This document shows, piece after piece, positions 1-7,287 of a stretch of DNA of 64,000 nt. The notes beneath the pieces were generated by a model. The model ran no database searches. It worked only from the letters and a program-made list of their open reading frames with translations, and was not told the DNA's origin. The translations under genes were made by a program, and so were the position numbers. Numbering within the stretch: the first letter of the stretch is position 1; the number at the start of each line of letters is the position of its first letter. This DNA is from Methanosarcina sp. MSH10X1 (GTDB lineage: Archaea; Halobacteriota; Methanosarcinia; Methanosarcinales; Methanosarcinaceae), in NCBI RefSeq assembly GCF_004099695.1, contig NZ_SCHL01000009.1, positions 62,001 through 126,000 on the forward strand. The letters are read 5' to 3'.

Positions 1-24
1 TTAACTGCTTTTTTTAATTGCTTA

Positions 25-415
25 TCAGTAACTTATAATTTCAAGCTCTGGCACTTCTTTGAAGTGACTATCTCTGGTAACTATTCTCTCGCCATGAAGT
101 AATGTGATAGCAGCTATGAGTTCATCAAAGGCTCCAATAGCCTTTCCCCTTGAGAGCAAATTTGCAGAGAGGGAAGCAAAGACTTCATAGACTGATTCTT
201 CGAGTTCCAGAACCTGAAACATTCCAGAAGCTTTTTGATTTCTTTCAGGTTTTGATCCGTCTTTCTGGATATATATACTCCCCGATACAGTTCAAGTACA
301 TTAATCTCGGTAGTGCATAAGGGAACATCCTGAACTTTCATTTCAGCCAGCTTCTGGAGTGCCTCCTTATTTCCTCTTAATAGATCAACGATAAAAAAGT
401 ATCAAGCACCGGCAT
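25..415 (-). pseudogene. Frameshifted VapC-type PIN-domain toxin
   Basis: Three reading-frame pieces join into one PIN-domain ribonuclease of about 130 residues. The ATG lies inside the 3' end of vapB and reads MPVLDTF, then shifts in a T6 run near 393-398; adding one T restores FFIVDLLRGN. A middle piece carries TTEINVLELYRG, and a second shift near 222-230 leads to the C-terminal piece with GAFDELIAA and VTRDSHF. The four acidic residues expected of a PIN active site (D in VLDT, E in TEIN, D in FDE, D in TRD) are all still encoded, so decay is recent or the shifts are sequencing errors. Family knowledge: VapC toxins cleave tRNA or rRNA and are neutralised by the VapB encoded just upstream. 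Confidence 0.8.
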
Positions 416-641
416 CAAGATCAACTTCCCTTATCTTTGCCTTTCTCATATCCCTGGAAGCTTTTTCGATTGCGTCCGCAAGTTCGGGATTGGGACCTAT
501 CTCTGCGAGAACTTCCGATAGTTTTCTTTTTCTGGGATAGTACTTGAGGATCACATCCGAGAAGCTATCTTTTTCTGAGGTTTTGAGGCTTTTGAGTTTC
601 TCGTAGGCCTCTTCACTTATGCTGATCGTTCGAGTTGGCAT
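402..641 (-). CDS. VapB-type antitoxin (DUF217-like)
   Basis: A 79-residue protein. The N-terminus ([20 protein letters not shown]) looks like a short strand plus helix DNA-binding and dimerisation part. The charged C-terminal half ([15 protein letters not shown]) would be the toxin-binding tail. This is the usual shape of archaeal VapB proteins of the DUF217/UPF0330 kind. The vapC start lies inside its last codons, giving a 14-bp overlap and translational coupling. The antitoxin frame is intact while the toxin frame is broken, which is the expected order of loss because losing the antitoxin first would be lethal. Such antitoxins normally repress their own operon. Confidence 0.75.
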   Translation of the reverse strand: MPTRTISISEEAYEKLKSLKTSEKDSFSDVILKYYPRKRKLSEVLAEIGPNPELADAIEKASRDMRKAKIREVDLDAGA

Positions 642-680
642 GATATTATTTGTGAATGTATGTGCATTTATATATGTATT

Positions 681-2096
681 TTATACCCAGGATGCAACTG
701 CAGAAATCACAGAACTAATAAAAGATTTATTTTCTATATCCTCATCCTCAATCTCATTTTTAAAAGTACGATTCTGAGGATTATCCGGTAAATGATCCAT
801 ATCTGAATTTCCAATATTACCTCTCAAAGTGTTACTATTTGAGCCAGCAAGTTCAAAGCCATGTTCCCTGTTCGAATTTGCAATGTTGTCAGTTAGAATG
901 TTATCTTTTGAACTCCCCAGATCAATTCCTGCATACATGTTTGAATTTGCAATATTATTGTTTAGCAAACTGTTACTGCAATTAAATAATTTAATTCCAC
1001 CACCATTGTGATTTACAATATTTCCAGTTACTTTATTTTGTATAGAAGAACTTAAAGCTATACCATTATCTTCATTAAAATTTGCAGTGTTGTTATTCAA
1101 TTCAGTGTTTGTTGATTCATGAACATCAAATCCAATACCATTAGAATTTGCCACGTTGTTACTTAAGTGATTATCAGTGGATGCAACTATTGCAATGCCG
1201 AACATATTATTAATTGCAATATTATTCAACCCACTGTTATTATCCGAGTTAACCAGAATGATTCCAACGGCGTTATTTGATAGGATGTTGCTGTCAAACC
1301 TTGAATTGCTTGTATTAAATAAAGCAATGCTCTGGGAGTTGTTTTGGAGAATCTGATCTTTTATTGTCATATTCTGGCAGTTGATGCAATAAATGGCTCC
1401 AGCATTTAAGGTAGAATTTAGAGTAATATTCGAAGCATTTACAAGATAATAGATAGGTTTTCCATTTACAGTATTGGTAGTATCGATATTGTTCTGCATA
1501 CTAGCATTTCTATATGCAACATAAATTTCAAAATTATATGTATTGTTGACAATTGTGTTATTAATAAGCGTATTGTTGCTTGCAAGCTCACTGTCATCTG
1601 GAGACAATCGGATTCCTGACCAGCTATTGTCTGATGCTGTGTTATTGATCAGTATATTGTTTTTAGCAGCATTCCAGAGATGAATTCCTACCGCATTAGC
1701 CTGTAAATGGTTGTTTGCAATAGTGTTATATTGCACACTGTCCAGATAAATTCCACTTCCTGAGCTAGAATTTTTCAAACCAAAACCTTTAATGGTCACG
1801 TTATTCGCGGTTACATGGAAAACATGATCATATGGATGAAGAGCTTGAATTATTGTATCTTCCGGATTTCCCGACTTTGAGACTATTGCTAGCTTCTTAT
1901 TTACATCTACGTTTTCAATATATGTTCCTTTATCAACAAGTATTGTATCTCCATCACTCGAATTATCCACAGCTTGCTGTATAGAGGTATAATTTTCATT
2001 TCCACTGTTATCAACAGTAATTGTATCCGCCGCAACGGTATTTGCATATATTACCAGAAAAGAAAATGCAATTATAAAGTAGATTTTAAAGTGCAG
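681..2096 (-). CDS. NosD-like right-handed beta-helix surface protein
   Basis: Most of the protein is a ladder of Asn-rich repeats (NNTLINNTIVNN, NNIANSN, LTDNIANSN) of about 22-24 residues, typical of right-handed parallel beta-helix (PbH1/NosD) proteins. The start is TATA-free and odd. The first GTG in frame (position 1970) would begin inside the mature domain at DNSSDGDT. The open frame continues upstream and encodes a good signal peptide (KIYFIIAFSFLVIYANTVAA) followed by DTITVDNSGN and YTSIQQAVDN, the normal beginning of this family. It is closed by a TAG, directly followed by CTG at 2094-2096, with AGGGG a few bases upstream. I therefore extend the gene to that CTG. It is probably exported and surface-associated; the substrate is unknown. 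It may be a pseudogene that lost its start. Confidence 0.7.
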   Translation of the reverse strand: MHFKIYFIIAFSFLVIYANTVAADTITVDNSGNENYTSIQQAVDNSSDGDTILVDKGTYIENVDVNKKLAIVSKSGNPEDTIIQALHPYDHVFHVTANNVTIKGFGLKNSSSGSGIYLDSVQYNTIANNHLQANAVGIHLWNAAKNNILINNTASDNSWSGIRLSPDDSELASNNTLINNTIVNNTYNFEIYVAYRNASMQNNIDTTNTVNGKPIYYLVNASNITLNSTLNAGAIYCINCQNMTIKDQILQNNSQSIALFNTSNSRFDSNILSNNAVGIILVNSDNNSGLNNIAINNMFGIAIVASTDNHLSNNVANSNGIGFDVHESTNTELNNNTANFNEDNGIALSSSIQNKVTGNIVNHNGGGIKLFNCSNSLLNNNIANSNMYAGIDLGSSKDNILTDNIANSNREHGFELAGSNSNTLRGNIGNSDMDHLPDNPQNRTFKNEIEDEDIENKSFISSVISAVASWV

Positions 2097-2432
2097 CTAT
2101 ACCCCTTCTGTAGTGCTTTAATTATCATTTGTTTTTTTGCTATAAAACATTAGTGAACTAGTTGGCTAAATACATTAGTAATTTTCACTTTTAGTTGGAA
2201 TAAATACTAAAAAATCGTTAAAGAAGATAATTCCGCAACTTATGTAAATCAGTTAATTGACATTGATATTAAGATAGTACACAAGGGCGATCATTAAATG
2301 ACAAAAAACAAAAATAAATAAATGTATACCATTACAAGATTAAATTAACAGTTTGCTCATTGAATTTTAATAATAACAATCAATTAAAAAATAGAAAAGA
2401 AATAAAGCCGCAAAATGCAGTTTTACTTAAAT
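2097..2432. other. AT-rich intergenic region with duplicated fpoO-type terminator
   Basis: No gene seen. The part from about 2256 to 2425 is similar to 4287-4450: both begin TTGACATTGAT, contain ATTGAATTTTAA, and end in AAAGAAATAAAGC followed by a hairpin (GCNGCAAAA..TGCAG). On the minus strand this hairpin follows the fpoO-like gene and resembles the terminator of the true fpoO. Confidence 0.5.
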
Positions 2433-2897
2433 TTAATGCTCATGAACATGCTCGTGCCCGTATTCACAAGCCGAACGCTCGATCTGCTCTCTTTTGAACC
2501 TGATATAAGTCTCATTGATGGATTCCAAGCAGTTTGTGCAGACATTTACATCTTTTTTTACGATTCCTTTTGAGAAATCGGGAATCTGGATTTCCACGGG
2601 GTAAACCCTGCCTTTTCTACCGCACAGAACGCATTTGTTTCTCCTGCAGGAGAGTTCGTCTTTGTCAATGCTTAGATAGGTTTTCTGGGCGGAATCGAGG
2701 CAGGTCTCACAAAGCTCTTTCCAGGCACCGTTTGAGTAAATGAATTTATGGAAGAGACGAAAGACTCTAACAGGGATACAACCTGATTTTGGATTCAAAA
2801 ATGATAATTTAAATAACCAAACTAGATAAAATATTAAAAATAATCTAGTAAATAGAAAAATTTTGTGAAAAACTCTGTTAGTTAGGACATTAACCAA
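2433..2897 (-). pseudogene. Truncated FpoO-like copy with a replaced N-terminus
   Basis: The C-terminal ~115 residues match FpoO encoded 3 kb away: both contain ELCETC or GLCETC, DSAQKTY, ELSCRRNKC, LCGRKGRVYPVE, PDFSKGIV, FKREQIE and the terminal HGHEHVHEH or YGHEHVHEH. Similarity starts around PVRVF (position ~2780). The FpoO N-terminus with its CDLC motif is missing. In its place stands a ~40-residue hydrophobic stretch (FTRLFLIFYLVWLFKLSF) encoded by AT-rich DNA that looks like former non-coding sequence. The frame is open, so a short membrane-anchored FpoO-like protein could be made, but I see no convincing ribosome-binding site and judge it a remnant of duplication. Confidence 0.7.
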
Positions 2898-3295
2898 ACT
2901 GTTTATAACCCAACTGTTTAATATTTTATAAATTGATGAGAAGAGCTATATTCGAGAAGTTTTTCTTCTTCTCTTAATGCTAATACATACTAACATGCCA
3001 GAAAGGATATCATATCTGGTTGGCCTTAGCATACACTACGTAGAAATTGAGGTGGAACCCTTATGTAAGTAAAAAGTAAATGGAAATATTTTTACTGAGT
3101 AGTTGACTCAAATGGAGATATAATTGATTTCCATTTGTATTCGGTTAAGGAATCTGTTAACTATAAAGTGGCTACTTAAAATTTTTATGCATCTCGATTT
3201 AATCAAAAAGTATACATAAAATCACATAAAAAATAACATATTTACTACAGATAGTATGCTAATCGATGACAAATGAATTGATTTCATGAGATTCA
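2898..3295. other. Intergenic, no feature recognised
   Basis: About 400 bases of AT-rich sequence between the truncated fpoO copy and the 3' end of the membrane-protein gene. No open frame with a family signature, RNA gene or clear repeat was seen. Confidence 0.4.
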
Positions 3296-3856
3296 TTACG
3301 TTATCGCACGGAGCAAAAATGCTAACCCCATAATTGGCATCACTACTAGCCAATAAATCACATAGAGTATCGCGAGACTCGAATACATTGTAGAAGTACC
3401 ATAAAGTGCTCCTTCTATTAAAATCTCCAAGACTGCTAAAAAAAGAGAAAATATAGAAATAATACTCGCTATAGATGAAACTGCAAGATATGCTGTCATT
3501 GAGTAAGGACGTTTATGTAAAGATAAAAAGACCAGTACCGAGAATGGAGACAGTAACGCTAGAAGAACAATAACGATTGGTGTTACAATCTGTATAAGAG
3601 ATGCTCCAACACTAACTTCCCAAAAACATAAGATAGCTATTAAAAGTAGTGAAATGCAAAACGGAATAGCTAGATACCATCTGGGTAGCACTTTTCTTGC
3701 TTCCAACAAAAAAAGCATGGAACCGAAAAGAGAGATAATGCTCATTAATCCTGCAAGGACATATGCATCGTAACCATATCTGAAGTTGATTAATATAACT
3801 GCGATTGCAAGCATAAAAATTACAGACATCAATGATATTGCAATTCTTATTTTCAT
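3296..3856 (-). CDS. Hypothetical six-helix membrane protein
   Basis: A 186-residue protein that I do not recognise. It is almost entirely hydrophobic, with about six predicted membrane segments (residues ~5-25, 31-52, 60-80, 87-111, 121-147, 157-183) and short loops with few charges (EARKVLPRW, LHKRPYS). The start is supported by AAAGGAG seven bases before the ATG. It is a single gene flanked on both sides by several hundred bases of non-coding DNA, so the context gives no functional clue. No transporter or enzyme motif is visible. Confidence 0.6.
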   Translation of the reverse strand: MKIRIAISLMSVIFMLAIAVILINFRYGYDAYVLAGLMSIISLFGSMLFLLEARKVLPRWYLAIPFCISLLLIAILCFWEVSVGASLIQIVTPIVIVLLALLSPFSVLVFLSLHKRPYSMTAYLAVSSIASIISIFSLFLAVLEILIEGALYGTSTMYSSLAILYVIYWLVVMPIMGLAFLLRAIT

Positions 3857-4046
3857 TAAATTTCTCCTTTGAGTTGTAAATTATATTGAAATGTTACAAT
3901 ATCGGTGTTTTTAATGAAAATTTTTTATTAAAATCTTGATCCATGCGCATTTACGAGACCAGATCAACTCCACCGTGAAAAAAATTCTGAAAATATTCAG
4001 ATTTTACAAAAATCTATCTATTTTCCTACTTCTACAACATATATCT
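3857..4046. other. AT-rich upstream region
   Basis: Non-coding DNA between the membrane-protein gene start and the inverted-repeat element. It must contain the promoter of the membrane-protein gene, but no TATA box stands out clearly. Confidence 0.3.
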
Positions 4047-4135
4047 GGTACTGTAAAATCTTCGGGGGATGAGAATTTTTTCCAGTTAGCGTTGGACCTA
4101 TGAATGTGTCCATCCCCCGAAGACTTTACAGAACC
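4047..4135. mobile_element. Inverted-repeat element (MITE-like or IS-end remnant)
   Basis: Two arms of about 25 bp face each other: the left begins GGTACTGTAAAATCTTCGG and the right is the complement of GGTTCTGTAAAGTCTTCGG; both continue into GGGGATG. They differ at two positions and enclose 39 bp with no coding capacity. The arms start with GG and are far more GC-rich than the flanks. This is the layout of a miniature transposable element, or of two IS ends left after deletion of the transposase. No convincing target-site duplication was found. A transcribed hairpin or terminator is the alternative. Confidence 0.6.
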
Positions 4136-4462
4136 ACTTTCTCCATACAACTGTATAAATTTTTTGTTATAAATTATTTATGGACAAGTTAAACAACTGC
4201 TTGATGGAAATCGACTCTTAAATCGAAATATATACTAAGAAAATAGACAAAAAATATAATTATTCAACCTACCTAAAATTAGCTTGTTGACATTGATTTT
4301 GACATAGCAGATGAGTATAGTTACTAAATTACGAAAAAAGGAAAATATCAAACCAACAATTGGAGAATTTAATTCACGGAAGTTTATCTATTGAATTTTA
4401 AATAGTTATTTCAAAAAAATAAGAAAAGAAATAAAGCTGCAAAAATGCAGCTTTACTTAAAT

Positions 4463-4690
4463 TCAGTGCTCATGCACGTGCTCGTGTCCGTGTATACGAC
4501 CCTCTTCATGGGCTTCCTCAAGTTGTTCTCTTTTAAACTTGATATAAGCCTCATTTATGGATTCCAGGCACACCGAGCAAACCGGAGCATCCTTTTTTAC
4601 GAGCCCTTTTTAAAAACTGTGGATCTGCAGTTCAACAGGAGTAACTCCGCCTTTTCTTCCGCAAAGGGAACACTTGCCTCACCTGATTAA
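4463..4690 (-). pseudogene. Second fpoO 3'-end remnant, frameshifted
   Basis: Read on the minus strand this encodes GKCSLCGRKGG, VTPVELQIHSF, then after a one-base shift KKGLVKKDAPVCSVC, LESINEAY, KFKREQLEEAHEEGRIHG and HEHVHEH before TGA. That is the C-terminal half of FpoO. The N-terminal half is missing upstream of ~4690. A perfect hairpin, AAAGCTGC..GCAGCTTT at 4434-4455, follows, as after true fpoO. The downstream flank resembles that of the copy at 2433. The gene is clearly broken. Confidence 0.85.
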
Positions 4691-4747
4691 ATAAGCGGAA
4701 TATGTGTTGGAATGTATTAAGAAAAAAGAACTAGGACTGAAAATGAT

Positions 4748-5014
4748 TCACAATCCACGATAAGCAGAACGCCTATTTCTCACGTAAAAAATGGTTACAC
4801 TCTTCGTTTTGTGCACTACTTCATATATTATTCTGTAATCTCCCACCCGAACACGATACAGATGTTCAGCACCGGACAGTTTTTTTGAATCGGATGGAAG
4901 AGGCACATCTGCAAGCTCCTCAATCTTTTCGAGTATATCAGGAAGCCTGTCTTTTGGCACTCTCTTTAAATCTTTCTCTACACTGGCCTTGAAATCGATT
5001 GTATAAGCTGCCAT
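4748..5014 (-). CDS. RelE/ParE-family toxin
   Basis: An 88-residue basic protein with the RelE pattern: TIDFKASVEKDLKRVPK at the N-terminus, an ILEKIEELADVPLPSDSKKL helix region, and the core LYRVRVGDYRIIYEV followed by IFYVRNRRSAYR. The Arg residues in YRVRVGDYRI and the C-terminal RNRR are those expected of ribosome-dependent mRNA interferases of this superfamily. Its start lies 10 bases after the stop of a short Phd/YefM-like antitoxin gene, so the pair is a toxin-antitoxin operon. Exact subfamily (RelE versus ParE) cannot be decided by eye. Confidence 0.85.
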   Translation of the reverse strand: MAAYTIDFKASVEKDLKRVPKDRLPDILEKIEELADVPLPSDSKKLSGAEHLYRVRVGDYRIIYEVVHKTKSVTIFYVRNRRSAYRGL

Positions 5015-5024
5015 CGCTCTGAAC

Positions 5025-5198
5025 TTACAGTCTTCGTTTCATCTCTTCAAGACTAAAAGTCTTCTCGTTACGTCTCTCTGCAACGATAGCTAGATCATGG
5101 AGATCCTCTTTCATTTTTTCATATTCCTCAATAGGAAGAATTATTGCCACTTTTTCCCCATGCTCATTAACAACGTATTGTCCATGTGTAATGGTCAC
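5025..5198 (-). CDS. Phd/YefM-like antitoxin (short)
   Basis: A 57-residue frame starting at GTG, with AGGTGAT just upstream. It reads MTITHGQYVVNEHGEKVAII, then LPIEEYEKMKEDLHDLAIVA and ends FSLEEMKRRL. The segment QYVVNEHGEKVAIILPIEEYE matches the N-terminal fold of Phd/YefM-type antitoxins (a beta-sheet followed by a helix starting at EEYEK). The C-terminal helix would wrap the RelE-like toxin encoded ten bases downstream. In family members the complex binds its own promoter. The protein is short for the family, but no earlier in-frame ATG/GTG/TTG is present. Confidence 0.75.
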   Translation of the reverse strand: MTITHGQYVVNEHGEKVAIILPIEEYEKMKEDLHDLAIVAERRNEKTFSLEEMKRRL

Positions 5199-5383
5199 AT
5201 AATCACCTTTTTCAGGAAAAATCCCAAAATCTTTTTTATACGCATTTATCTTCCTTTCATGTATAACCTTTTTTCGTCCACTAATCCTAGAGGAAAAATC
5301 ACTTTCTCAAATTAAGGTATTTCATAGCAACTTTAAGAATCAACACTGGAAGACGCCGCAGACACCTTCAGAAGAAAGCCTGC

Positions 5384-5421
5384 TAAAAAAAGAAATAAAA
5401 TAAAGCCGCAAACGCAGCTTT
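5384..5421 (-). terminator. Hairpin plus T-run after fpoO
   Basis: On the minus strand AAAGCTGC-GTTT-GCGGCTTT forms an 8-bp stem (one G-T pair), followed by TTTATTTTATTTCTTTTTTT. It lies directly after the fpoO stop and is the likely end of the 10-kb fpo transcript. Related hairpins follow both fpoO remnants. Confidence 0.65.
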
Positions 5422-5429
5422 ACTTAAAC

Positions 5430-5825
5430 TCAATGCTCGTGAACGTGCTCATGCCCGTGTATTCTGCCCTCTTCATGAGCCTGCTCGATCTGTTCTCTCT
5501 TGAACTTAATATAAGCCGTATTGACCTCTTCCAGGCAAATTGTGCAGACATTTGCTTCTCTTTTTACAATTCCTTTTGAGAAATCAGGGACCTGAAGTTC
5601 CACAGGGTAAACCCTGCCTTTTCTTCCGCATAGAGCACATTTGTTTCTCCTGCAGGAGAGTTCTTCTTTGTCAATGCTAATATAGGTTTTCTGGGCGGAA
5701 TCGAGGCAGGTTTCACAGAGCCCTTTCCAGACACCTTCAGGATAGGCGAATTTGAGAAGGGGAGGGAAAGCACGGACCGGGTTAACGGTCGGGAGTGCAC
5801 GTCCGCAAAGATCGCAATCTGTCAT
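5430..5825 (-). CDS. fpoO: F420H2 dehydrogenase subunit FpoO
   Basis: A 131-residue soluble protein at the end of the fpo operon, 13 bases after fpoN, with AAGGAGGT before the ATG. It has cysteine pairs CDLC (residues 4-7) and CETC, a CRRNKC..CGRKG motif and CTIC, and a His-rich tail HGHEHVHEH. Known: FpoO is specific to the methanosarcinal F420H2 dehydrogenase, has no counterpart in bacterial complex I, and has been suggested to bind an iron-sulfur centre. The paired cysteines fit metal binding (Fe-S or zinc); which one cannot be told here. Two degraded partial copies lie downstream. Confidence 0.92.
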   Translation of the reverse strand: MTDCDLCGRALPTVNPVRAFPPLLKFAYPEGVWKGLCETCLDSAQKTYISIDKEELSCRRNKCALCGRKGRVYPVELQVPDFSKGIVKREANVCTICLEEVNTAYIKFKREQIEQAHEEGRIHGHEHVHEH

Positions 5826-5838
5826 TTCTCATACCTCC

Positions 5839-7284
5839 TTAGATCAACACCTGTGCTGCATCCATTGCCCACTGCAGGAAGGGTTCAGGCCAGAAGCCCA
5901 TAATCAGCACGCCGGCTACTGCAATCAGGAGAGATGCTGCATATGGGAAAGGCATTCCTATTTTTTTTCCTTCAGGGGGCAGGAAATACATGTATCTTAC
6001 AAGCCGTGCATAATAGAACAGCGAAAGGGCACTGTTCAGGACTGCGATTACTGCAAGCCATGCCATACCTGCTTCAATGGCTGAAGAGAAGAGCACCAGC
6101 TTTGCCATAAAACCTGCAGTCTGGGGGATACCTGCAAGCGCAAAGACGAAAACCGTCATTGAGAGAGCAGCCAGTGGCATTGTTTTTCCAAGACCCCTGA
6201 AGCTGTCAAGATGGTCAGGAACATCCAGGTTCCCTGTCCTTTGCGTGGTAATCATCCAGACAACGGTTGCGGTTGCAATAAATGCTCCTCCTTTCATAAA
6301 GGCGTGGGCAAGGGTATAGAAGATTCCGCCTGTAAGCGCCATTGGGGTCATTACCACAAAAGCCATTGCAATATATCCTGCCTGGGCAAGGGAAGAGTAG
6401 GCAAGCATGCGTTTTACGCTGGTCTGGGATACTGCAACCACGTTTCCAAAGGTCATGGTTACGACTGCCAGGATCGCAAAGGCAAATTGCCAGTCAACCT
6501 GAAGAGCTGGAAGAGCCAGGATGAAAACCCTGAAAGCTGCCACAAAACCCATCTTTTTCGACCCGGCTGCAAGCAGGGAGGAAACGACTGATGGGGAGCC
6601 CTGGTAGGTATCCGGAGCCCACATGTGGAAAGGCACAAGCGCCATCTTGAAGCCGAAACCTGCAATAAGCAGCACGACGGCAACAATTCCTATAGGACTC
6701 TGAGCCAGGAAAGCGGCGTTTTCAGCAATCGCAGGAATACTGGTAGTGCCTGTTGCCCCATAGACGAAGGAGATTCCAAAGAGCATAAGCGCTGAAGAAA
6801 CCGCGCCTATTACAAAGTACTTCATGGCGCCTTCGAGCGACTTTGCATTCTGCTTCTCAAAACCTGCAAGTGCAAAGGTTGCAAGACTTGCCAGCTCAAA
6901 GGCACAGAAGAGCAGGATCAGGTCGTTTGCTGATGCAACTACCATCATCCCGAAGGTTGCGAAGAGCACAAGGGTATAGAACTCTTCGGTATGGTCGCTG
7001 TTTTCATTATACTTGATTGAAGCAACCGAAACGATCAGTGCAACTGCCAGGAAGACCAGTTTGAAGAACTGGGAGAGTCCATCGATACTGACTGTATCGT
7101 AAAACATCAGAGCTACGGTCCCGAAACTCTGTATCGTCAGTACCAGAGCTGCAAGCACTCCCAGAGATGCAAGGTAACCCAGCACATTCTTGGTCCTGGG
7201 AGACATGAAGACTCCTATTAGCAGTATGATCAGGCCAGTTGCAACGACTGTGATTTCGGGTGCAAGTAACATGAAATTCACCAT
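5839..7284 (-). CDS. fpoN: F420H2 dehydrogenase subunit FpoN (NuoN-like)
   Basis: A 481-residue membrane protein of the antiporter-like complex I family, with 13-14 hydrophobic helices. The signature region KMALVPFHMWAPDTYQGSPS followed by VSSLLAAGSKKMGFVAAFRV contains the conserved Lys and Pro of proton-channel helices in NuoN/L/M. RMLAYSSLAQAGYIAMAF marks the second half-channel. It is one of three proton-pumping subunits of the Fpo membrane arm. Four bases separate it from fpoM, consistent with co-translation. Confidence 0.95.
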   Translation of the reverse strand: MVNFMLLAPEITVVATGLIILLIGVFMSPRTKNVLGYLASLGVLAALVLTIQSFGTVALMFYDTVSIDGLSQFFKLVFLAVALIVSVASIKYNENSDHTEEFYTLVLFATFGMMVVASANDLILLFCAFELASLATFALAGFEKQNAKSLEGAMKYFVIGAVSSALMLFGISFVYGATGTTSIPAIAENAAFLAQSPIGIVAVVLLIAGFGFKMALVPFHMWAPDTYQGSPSVVSSLLAAGSKKMGFVAAFRVFILALPALQVDWQFAFAILAVVTMTFGNVVAVSQTSVKRMLAYSSLAQAGYIAMAFVVMTPMALTGGIFYTLAHAFMKGGAFIATATVVWMITTQRTGNLDVPDHLDSFRGLGKTMPLAALSMTVFVFALAGIPQTAGFMAKLVLFSSAIEAGMAWLAVIAVLNSALSLFYYARLVRYMYFLPPEGKKIGMPFPYAASLLIAVAGVLIMGFWPEPFLQWAMDAAQVLI

Positions 7285-7287
7285 TTC

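Noticed and set aside
2090-2120. Pyrrolysine read-through of the TAG upstream of the beta-helix gene
   Set aside because: A TAA closes the frame a few codons further upstream with no start codon between, so read-through would not give a longer protein.
4047-4135. Reading the inverted repeat as a simple transcription terminator
   Set aside because: The loop is 39 bases, the arms are 25 bp and no T-run follows either arm; a transposon-end origin fits better, though not proven.
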